Of a stretch of 10,389 nt of DNA, positions 4,854 through 10,389 are shown piece by piece. A program made the position numbers and the translations under genes. The notes under the pieces were generated by a model. The model made no database searches, was not told the DNA's origin, and was given only the letters and a program-made list of their open reading frames with translations. This DNA is from an uncultured Collinsella sp. (lineage in GTDB: Bacteria > Actinomycetota > Coriobacteriia > Coriobacteriales > Coriobacteriaceae), in contig CAADVJ010000065.1 in assembly GCA_900752475.1 (NCBI GenBank), positions 1 to 10,389 on the forward strand. Direction: 5' to 3'. The first letter of the stretch is position 1; every line of letters starts with the position of its first letter.

Positions 4854-7238
4854 CTACAGCGTCATGTTTGGATCGGCGTCGACGTCGAACGGCGAGATTT
4901 CGCCTCGGTCGAATTTACGGCGGGCGACCTCCGCGATCATGGCTGCGTTGTCGGTACAGGCAGACAAGGGCGGCACCGTTACGCGAATCCCCTGACGTCC
5001 AAGCTTCTTGATCATCATCTCGCGCAGATGCGGGTTGGCCGAGACGCCGCCACCGATGCAGTATTCCTTGCATCCGGTAGCGTGCAATGCGTTTTTGGCC
5101 TTCTTGTACTGCACGTCAAAGACAGCTGCCTCAAACGAAGCTGCCAGATCGGGCAGGTGAATCGTGCGCCCGGCCTTGGTCTCCTGTTCAATGTAGAGCG
5201 TCACAGCGGTTTTAAGGCCCGAAAGCGAGAAGCGATAGTCTCCCCTGCTGTTAAGCGCACGGGGGAAATCGATCGCCTTGGGGTTGCCCGTCTCGGCCAG
5301 CTTGGAAATGATGGGGCCACCGGGATAGCCCAGACCCAACGCCTTGGCTACCTTGTCGAAGGCCTCGCCCACAGCGTCGTCGAGTGTCTCACCAAGTACC
5401 TCGTAGTCGCCCCATGCCTTCACGTGCACGAGCATGGTGTGCCCGCCCGAGACAAGCGTGAAGATGAACGGCGGCTTGAGGTCGGGCTGTGCCAGCAAGT
5501 TGGCAAACAGGTGCCCCTCCAGATGGTTGACGCATACGAGCGGCTTACCGGCAGCGTAGGCAAAGCCTTTGGCAAAGGCAACGCCCACCACGAGGGCGCC
5601 CACCAGGCCCGGACCCTGTGTCACGCCCACGGCGGCAAGCTCGCTGGGGGCAATGGCTCCACCCTCAAGACCAAGCGATGCTGCGGCATCCTCGAGCGCC
5701 GCATCCACGACACTCACAATCACCTCAACGTGTTTGCGCGAGGCGATCTCGGGCACCACGCCGCCAAAGCGGGCATGAAAATCAATCTGTGTCGACACCT
5801 GGTTGGCCAGCATATTGCCATCCGCATCGATAATCGCCACGGCCGTCTCGTCGCAGGAACTCTCGATAGCGAGCACTAGGCGACGACGCTCAATTTCAGC
5901 GCGCTCCTCAACGGTTCGCTCGGGCGCAGGCAGCGGCCATACACGCTGCTCAGCCGCCGTCGGCTCGGGCGAAGCGTTGTCGACCGGGAGCACCAAGGGC
6001 AGCGGCGCCGTCATGACGATGGCATCCTTGCCGGCACCATAGTAGCCGCGGCGCCGTCCTGCCTCGGTAAAGCCCAGAGCGTTATAAAGCGCGATCGCTC
6101 CCTCGTTGCCGTCCTCGCCCTCGAGCGAAGCCGTGGTGCAGCCGAGCATCTGGGCATCATAGCTCACATGCGACAGCAGCTTGCGGGCAATGCCCTCACG
6201 GCGATGTGCCGGGTCGACGGCGACATCCAGAATCTGCACATCACCGTCCACGACCATACCGCCGGCAAGGCCCAGCAGCTTGCCGTCGTCGTGTGCCACC
6301 CACCAACTACGCGGCGCAGCGACGTCCTCGCCCAGTTCGGACAGGAACATGCCCGGCGTCCACGCCTTGTGTCCGGCACCTTCAAAGCAGGCAGCCTCTA
6401 GCGCGCTCGCGCCCTCGGCATCCGCCGCGCCCATGGGACGGAACTGCAGATGACGACCGGCGAGCTCATCGGCAACGCCCGTAATTTCGCTCTGCGCACT
6501 CTCGGCAAGACCAAGACGCTTGCGCTCGTTTTCCTCGGCATCAGAAAGGCGCGTGTAAATCGGCAGGACGCGAGCCGGATCGCTGTCACCCGCAGCGTGC
6601 GCGAGCAGCAAGCCCTCGCCCGAAGGCCACCACAGGTCGCGCTCCACGCAGCGGGCGGTCTCGTCCTCACCCAGCAGCTTGCCATAGCGCACGAGACCGT
6701 CACCGGTCAGCTGAACCTGGTCCCAGTCCGCTGCTTGGCGCCACTCATCGAACGCCACGGCGGCCTTGACCACGTGTTCGCGCTCAAATTGACGCTCGGG
6801 ACCCTCATCGACCAGCATATACAGCGCCGGATATACCTCACCGCGCATAGCATCGGCCAAGATACCAAGCTTGCCGCGCACGCCAGCCTTCCACGCCGTC
6901 CAAGCGCAAGCGTCGAGCGTCGACACGCCCAGCAGCGGAACATTGGCACCGCGCGCGAGGCCCTTGGCAGTGGAGATGCCGATGCGCACACCCGTAAACG
7001 ACCCCGGGCCGCGGCCGACCACGTAGTAACCAACATCGCTGCGATCCAGACCGGCTTGAGCCAGCACGCCATCAACGGTATTCACGAGCTCAACGTTGGC
7101 GTGACGGCGACACATGTGGTCGCCACTCACGAGCTTCGTCTCGCCCGTCTGCCCATCAATCCAGCTTGCCGCGCAGGCAAGCATGTCGGTCGAAGTATCG
7201 AGCGCCACCACCAGCGCGTTGTCGTTATGCAAGCTCAT
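4854..7238 (-). CDS. tsaD: TsaB-RimI-TsaD fusion: tRNA t6A37 synthesis plus GNAT N-acetyltransferase
   Basis: A 794-residue protein carries three whole domains. Residues about 9-234 are TsaB, with GRGPGSFTG (75-83). Residues about 264-412 are a RimI-type GNAT acetyltransferase with the acetyl-CoA loop HRREGIA (345-351). Its Glu373 and Tyr385 line up with the catalytic pair of E. coli RimI. Residues about 452-794 are TsaD, with the metal motif HLEGH (572-576), SGGHT (597-601), the GETLDDAVGEAFDK stretch, GGGVSAN (729-735) and the Asp of CTDNAAM (763). TsaB and TsaD, with TsaE, transfer threonylcarbamoyl to A37 of ANN-decoding tRNAs; RimI acetylates N-termini, classically of ribosomal protein S18. 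I chose the ATG at 7238, with AAGG 9 nt upstream; a TTG at 7256 would add six residues. It overlaps the tsaE end by 14 nt, so the two are probably translationally coupled. TsaC, which makes the threonylcarbamoyl-AMP substrate, is not in the window. Confidence 0.95.
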   Translation of the reverse strand: MSLHNDNALVVALDTSTDMLACAASWIDGQTGETKLVSGDHMCRRHANVELVNTVDGVLAQAGLDRSDVGYYVVGRGPGSFTGVRIGISTAKGLARGANVPLLGVSTLDACAWTAWKAGVRGKLGILADAMRGEVYPALYMLVDEGPERQFEREHVVKAAVAFDEWRQAADWDQVQLTGDGLVRYGKLLGEDETARCVERDLWWPSGEGLLLAHAAGDSDPARVLPIYTRLSDAEENERKRLGLAESAQSEITGVADELAGRHLQFRPMGAADAEGASALEAACFEGAGHKAWTPGMFLSELGEDVAAPRSWWVAHDDGKLLGLAGGMVVDGDVQILDVAVDPAHRREGIARKLLSHVSYDAQMLGCTTASLEGEDGNEGAIALYNALGFTEAGRRRGYYGAGKDAIVMTAPLPLVLPVDNASPEPTAAEQRVWPLPAPERTVEERAEIERRRLVLAIESSCDETAVAIIDADGNMLANQVSTQIDFHARFGGVVPEIASRKHVEVIVSVVDAALEDAAASLGLEGGAIAPSELAAVGVTQGPGLVGALVVGVAFAKGFAYAAGKPLVCVNHLEGHLFANLLAQPDLKPPFIFTLVSGGHTMLVHVKAWGDYEVLGETLDDAVGEAFDKVAKALGLGYPGGPIISKLAETGNPKAIDFPRALNSRGDYRFSLSGLKTAVTLYIEQETKAGRTIHLPDLAASFEAAVFDVQYKKAKNALHATGCKEYCIGGGVSANPHLREMMIKKLGRQGIRVTVPPLSACTDNAAMIAEVARRKFDRGEISPFDVDADPNMTL

Positions 7239-7731
7239 CTTGTACAGCCTTATCAATCAAATGGGAAAGCTCCATTGCGCGGTCACCGTGCGCCTCGAGC
7301 GTTATCGTTCGCACATCGCTGTCGCCCTCATCACGCTTGAGCGTCACCGAAAGATACTCATCCGTCAGCTCGTCTTGGAATTGTTCGCCCCATTCCAGCA
7401 GGCAAGCACCCTCATAGCCCAGCACATCGAAAATGCCCGTATCCTCGAGCTCGTAGGCATGCTCCAGGCGGTATAGATCAAAGTGAAACAGCGGAATACG
7501 GCCTTGATCGTGAACGGCCATGAGCGCAAACGTAGGGCTCGTAACCATATGCCCATCGCCCAGCCCGCGCGAGACGCCCTTGGTAAAGTGAGTTTTGCCC
7601 ACTCCCAGGCCACCGGTCAGGATGAGCACATCGCCGTCCTCAAGGCACGGTGCAATTAGCTCGCCAAAGTACTCCGTATCGGCAGCGCAAGTCGTTTTGT
7701 AAGTACCTACCCCCAAGCGCTCCAGGGACAT
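7225..7731 (-). CDS. tsaE: tRNA threonylcarbamoyladenosine biosynthesis ATPase TsaE
   Basis: This is a 168-residue P-loop ATPase, near the family's usual length of about 150-160. The Walker A motif GGLGVGKT is at 40-47, followed by TSPTF (64-68), HFDLYR (83-88) and LLEWGE (111-116), all typical of the TsaE (YjeE) family. TsaE binds the TsaB-TsaD complex and hydrolyses ATP to reset it between t6A cycles. The ATG at 7731 is preceded by AAGGAG about 5 nt upstream, in the 12-nt gap after the uracil-DNA glycosylase gene. Its 3' end overlaps the start of the fused tsaB-rimI-tsaD, so three t6A subunits (B, D, E) are made from adjacent frames. The C-terminal tail (about 140-168) is less conserved and gives no motif. 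Confidence 0.95.
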   Translation of the reverse strand: MSLERLGVGTYKTTCAADTEYFGELIAPCLEDGDVLILTGGLGVGKTHFTKGVSRGLGDGHMVTSPTFALMAVHDQGRIPLFHFDLYRLEHAYELEDTGIFDVLGYEGACLLEWGEQFQDELTDEYLSVTLKRDEGDSDVRTITLEAHGDRAMELSHLIDKAVQDELA

Positions 7732-7743
7732 ATATGCTCCTTA

Positions 7744-8364
7744 TTATTCCGAGGCGTCCTCTGGTGCGGGATGTCGCTCCAGATAGTCGCCCAGCATCTT
7801 AAAGTCTTCCTCCAACAGCTCCTGCCACGCCGGATTGCGCAGCGCTGCTGCCGGATGGAACGTGGGCATTACTACAAAATGCCCCATCTGGTGGAACCTA
7901 CCGCGCAGCTTAGTAATGCCAATCTCGGTCTTAAGCACAAAGTGCGTCGCGGGGTTGCCGAGCGTCACGATGATATCGGGCCAGATGCTACGAATCTGCT
8001 CACGCAAAAACGGCGAGCAAGCCAGCACTTCCTCGGGGCGCGGATTGCGGTTTCCCGGCGGGCGGCACTTAAGCACATTGGCAATGTAGACGTCTTCGCG
8101 TTTAAGACCCGCCAGGGACAAAATGCCGTTGAGGTCCTCGCCTGCCGCCCCCACAAAGGGTTCGCCCTGCAAATCCTCATTGCGGCCCGGTGCCTCGCCA
8201 ATAAACATCACGCGAGCGCGGGGATTTCCCACGCCAAACACGATATTGTGACGCGACTGGTAGAGCTGGCAGAGGTGACAATCGCCCAGAACGGCCTCGA
8301 TCTCCTCGAGTGCGACCTCACGCGGCGCCTGATGGGTATGGCCCGGGATGTGCATGACGCCCAT
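7744..8364 (-). CDS. family-4 (UDGa-type) iron-sulfur uracil-DNA glycosylase
   Basis: A 206-residue protein removes uracil from DNA, starting base-excision repair of deaminated cytosine. Four cysteines at 29, 32, 100 and 116 (CHLC, LKCRPPGNRNP, ACSPF) have the spacing of the 4Fe-4S ligands of family-4 enzymes. The active-site loop GEAPGRNED is at 56-64, TLGNPAT at 134-140 and the DNA-intercalating HPAAALRNP segment at 170-178. Part of its N-terminus was once annotated as a phage DNA polymerase-like domain in related proteins, which may mislead automatic naming. The ATG at 8364 has AGGAG 5 nt upstream. It sits 8 nt after alr and 12 nt before tsaE. A DNA repair gene inside a cell-wall and tRNA-modification operon has no obvious functional partner; cotranscription is the likely link. 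Confidence 0.93.
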   Translation of the reverse strand: MGVMHIPGHTHQAPREVALEEIEAVLGDCHLCQLYQSRHNIVFGVGNPRARVMFIGEAPGRNEDLQGEPFVGAAGEDLNGILSLAGLKREDVYIANVLKCRPPGNRNPRPEEVLACSPFLREQIRSIWPDIIVTLGNPATHFVLKTEIGITKLRGRFHQMGHFVVMPTFHPAAALRNPAWQELLEEDFKMLGDYLERHPAPEDASE

Positions 8365-8372
8365 AGCGGCTC

Positions 8373-9518
8373 CTACACGTAGACCTTGTCGAGACGCATG
8401 CCAAAGCCGCAGGCGACCTCGTAGTTAATCGTTCCGCGCAGTCGGGCCATCTCGTCCATAGTGATCTCGGCATCGCCATCGCGGCCGACAATGATCATCT
8501 CGTCACCATACTCGGCCTCGGGAATCTCGTGTGCCGGGTTGGACTGAATGGCGACCATAAACTGGTCCATGCAGATATTGCCAACCTGATGCACGCGCTC
8601 GCCGCGATACAGCACATCCATATGATTGGAAAGCGTACGCGATAGGCCATCGGCATAACCGATCGGCAGCGTGCAGATCTGAACGCGCGTACGCGGTACG
8701 CGGTAGGTAAAACCGTAGCCCACGCCCTCACCCATCGCAGGGTGTGCCACGCGCGTCACACGCGCATGGACGCTCATAACGGGATCAAGCTGCATCACGC
8801 GGCCACTCAGCTCGCACGGCTGCATGCCATACAAGCCAACGCCGGCGCGGATCATATCAAAATGCATCGAGGGGTCGAGCATCGAGGACGGCGTGTTGGC
8901 GCAGTGCACGATACCGCACTCAAAACCCGCATCCTTAATGGCCTGAACGGCCTCGGTAAAGCGCTGACACTGCAGCTTGTAGTCCCAGCCCGAAGGTTCA
9001 TCGGCCGTGGCGAAGTGCGTAAATACGCCGTCGCACTGAATACCGCGATGGAAATTAATACCGCGGACAAAGTCGAGCACCTGCGTGTAATGTACGCCAA
9101 TGCGGTTCATGCCCGTCTCGATGGCGAGATGATACTTGCCCACCTTGCCCGCCGCGACGGCACATTCGCCATACGCAAGAGCAAAGTCAGACGTATAGAC
9201 CGAAGGCATGATATCAAACTCGAGCAACGTCGGAATGGCCTCGATAGGCGGCTCGCTTAGGATGAGGATGGGCTTCGTAATCCCGCCCTGTCGGAGCTCA
9301 ACGCCCTCGTTAACCGTCGCCACGGCAAACATGTCGGCACCGGCCGAATACATGATCTTGGCGCACTCAACAGCTCCATGACCATAAGCATCGGCCTTGA
9401 CCACGCAGCACAGGCGCTGACGTGGATTCAGCAAGTTCTTATAGGCCCTCGTGTTGCGACGGAGCGCCCCACGGTCGATCTCGACCCAGGACCAGCGCGT
9501 CAAATCGGCTTTATTCAT
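8373..9518 (-). CDS. alr: alanine racemase (PLP-dependent)
   Basis: A 381-residue fold-type III PLP enzyme converts L-alanine to D-alanine for peptidoglycan cross-links. The PLP-binding lysine is Lys41 in VVKADAYGHG (39-48). The other catalytic base is Tyr268 in GVGYGF. LAIETGMNRIG (131-141), THFATAD (167-173) and GNICMDQFMV (313-322) are further family motifs, and the length is normal. The ATG at 9518 follows the nnrD stop by 2 nt with no strong Shine-Dalgarno sequence, only a weak GGA, so translation probably depends on ribosomes finishing nnrD. The pairing of nnr and alr is common in actinobacteria and firmicutes. Confidence 0.96.
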   Translation of the reverse strand: MNKADLTRWSWVEIDRGALRRNTRAYKNLLNPRQRLCCVVKADAYGHGAVECAKIMYSAGADMFAVATVNEGVELRQGGITKPILILSEPPIEAIPTLLEFDIMPSVYTSDFALAYGECAVAAGKVGKYHLAIETGMNRIGVHYTQVLDFVRGINFHRGIQCDGVFTHFATADEPSGWDYKLQCQRFTEAVQAIKDAGFECGIVHCANTPSSMLDPSMHFDMIRAGVGLYGMQPCELSGRVMQLDPVMSVHARVTRVAHPAMGEGVGYGFTYRVPRTRVQICTLPIGYADGLSRTLSNHMDVLYRGERVHQVGNICMDQFMVAIQSNPAHEIPEAEYGDEMIIVGRDGDAEITMDEMARLRGTINYEVACGFGMRLDKVYV

Positions 9519-9520
9519 GA

Positions 9521-10389
9521 TTAGTCATCCGACCCTTCGTCCATGATTCCCAGATCTTCGAGCGCATCCTTTGCCGCCAGCTCCATGGCAGGACCGATCA
9601 AGTCGATAAGATCGGTCGCGATAACGCTCTTCTCACCATACTCCGTCGCCGCGGCAAAACCGGCGTAGCTGTGAAGTGCGACGGCGTACGAATACAGCAA
9701 CTCCCAACGATCCATCTCGTCGCGCATGGTGGCAAGCGTGCCGGCCAAAATACCCGCGAGAACATCACCCGAACCGGCAGTTGCCAGAGAAGCCGGACCC
9801 GAGAGCGGCAGCAGTACACGCTCAACGCCACAGATAGCCGTCGTCGGCCCCTTGGCAATGACCACCAGGTTGTCGGAGCCTGCAGCCCAGACAACCTTCT
9901 GCGCGGCTGCAATCGCGGTACCAAGGTCGTTCACCTCGTCTCCGGCAACCAGACGCGAAAGCTCACGATAGTGCGGCGTCATAACCAACGGCTGCTCGCG
10001 ACGATACATCTCGGGGTTACTATCAATACCGTCAATGGCAATCTTAGCAAGGCAGTTGAGTGCATCGGCGTCCAAAATAAGCGGCACATCAAGCTCGAGC
10101 AAGCCCGAAACCACCTGCATAGCGCCGGCAGATGTCGTCATACCAGGACCGCACAGTACGCAGCTGTACTTCTTTGCAATCTCGCACACCGTCATGCGCG
10201 CAGCGGCGCCAAAGGAGCCGCGGGAATCAGACGGAATAGCAAAGACGGGAATCGAAGGAAGTGCCATGCGAATAAGATTGGCGCAGGCGTCAGGAGCCGC
10301 AACTGCCACGTAACCAGCACCCGCGCGAGCTGCAGACTTGGCCGCCATAATGGCAGAACCAGGATATTGCGCCGATCCGGGGACAATAA
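9521..10389 (-). CDS. nnrD: ADP/ATP-dependent (S)-NAD(P)H-hydrate dehydratase domain, 5' end beyond the window
   Basis: The reading frame is open at the right edge; 288 residues are visible. It begins within the domain at IVPGSAQYPGSAIMAAKSAA, matching the glycine-rich start of NnrD (CARKD), so the ATG at 10348 is internal, not the true start. Further motifs are LCGPGM, LDADALN, VMTPHYRELSRL and TAGSGDVLAG, whose Asp is the catalytic base of this ribokinase-like fold. The enzyme repairs hydrated NADH or NADPH at the cost of ADP or ATP. Many bacteria fuse it to an N-terminal NAD(P)HX epimerase; whether that domain exists here lies outside the window. It heads the visible part of the operon and stops 2 nt before alr. 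The C-terminal tail (about the last 20 residues) is acidic. Confidence 0.93.
   Translation of the reverse strand, partial: IVPGSAQYPGSAIMAAKSAARAGAGYVAVAAPDACANLIRMALPSIPVFAIPSDSRGSFGAAARMTVCEIAKKYSCVLCGPGMTTSAGAMQVVSGLLELDVPLILDADALNCLAKIAIDGIDSNPEMYRREQPLVMTPHYRELSRLVAGDEVNDLGTAIAAAQKVVWAAGSDNLVVIAKGPTTAICGVERVLLPLSGPASLATAGSGDVLAGILAGTLATMRDEMDRWELLYSYAVALHSYAGFAAATEYGEKSVIATDLIDLIGPAMELAAKDALEDLGIMDEGSDD

Larger units (their letters stand above)
4854..10389 (-). other. putative five-gene operon nnrD-alr-udg-tsaE-tsaB/rimI/tsaD
   Basis: Five genes share one strand with gaps of 2, 8 and 12 nt and a final overlap of 14 nt. No hairpin with a U-tract and no promoter-like gap lies between them. 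Cotranscription is inferred from spacing alone; the promoter would be beyond the right edge. Confidence 0.8.

Noticed and set aside
4794..5879. Plus-strand open frame of 361 codons opposite tsaD
   Set aside because: The tsaD frame on the other strand has all catalytic motifs; this frame has none and begins inside the non-coding region.
9521..10389. nnrD as a complete gene starting at the ATG at 10348
   Set aside because: The frame stays open to the window edge and the upstream residues match the conserved glycine-rich start of the domain, so the ATG is internal.

Overview
The window looks like chromosomal DNA from a high-GC actinobacterium, most likely a Coriobacteriia member close to Collinsella. 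This rests on base composition, on a TsaB-RimI-TsaD fusion protein next to tsaE, and on the cell-wall and housekeeping gene order. No sequence search was run, so the taxonomy is inference. All confident genes lie on the minus strand; there are no tRNA or rRNA genes, insertion sequences or CRISPR arrays.

From the right edge leftwards (the direction of transcription) there is a tight operon: nnrD-type NAD(P)H-hydrate dehydratase (cut by the edge), alr (alanine racemase), a family-4 iron-sulfur uracil-DNA glycosylase, tsaE, and a fused tsaB-rimI-tsaD. Gaps are 2, 8 and 12 nt and the last pair overlaps. It combines nicotinamide cofactor repair, D-alanine supply, uracil repair and the last steps of tRNA t6A37 synthesis.

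About 420 bp of non-coding DNA follows (4436-4853). It holds a good promoter, a palindrome inside that promoter, a leader of about 235 nt with a 14-codon reading frame rich in Ile and Val codons, a chain of mutually exclusive RNA pairings, and a perfect 13-bp rho-independent terminator just before the cstA ribosome binding site. I read this as a transcription attenuator controlling cstA, a 629-residue membrane transporter of the CstA (peptide/pyruvate) family. This is the most interesting feature of the window.

Downstream of the cstA terminator lies a gene for a protein of about 719 residues: an N-terminal helical domain, a long mixed-charge disordered segment, and a C-terminal TOPRIM-like domain resembling the C-terminus of the Wadjet protein JetD (DUF2220). 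No jetA, jetB or jetC is present, so it is a solitary member. Two hairpins follow it, and the left 54 bases may be the start of another minus-strand gene.
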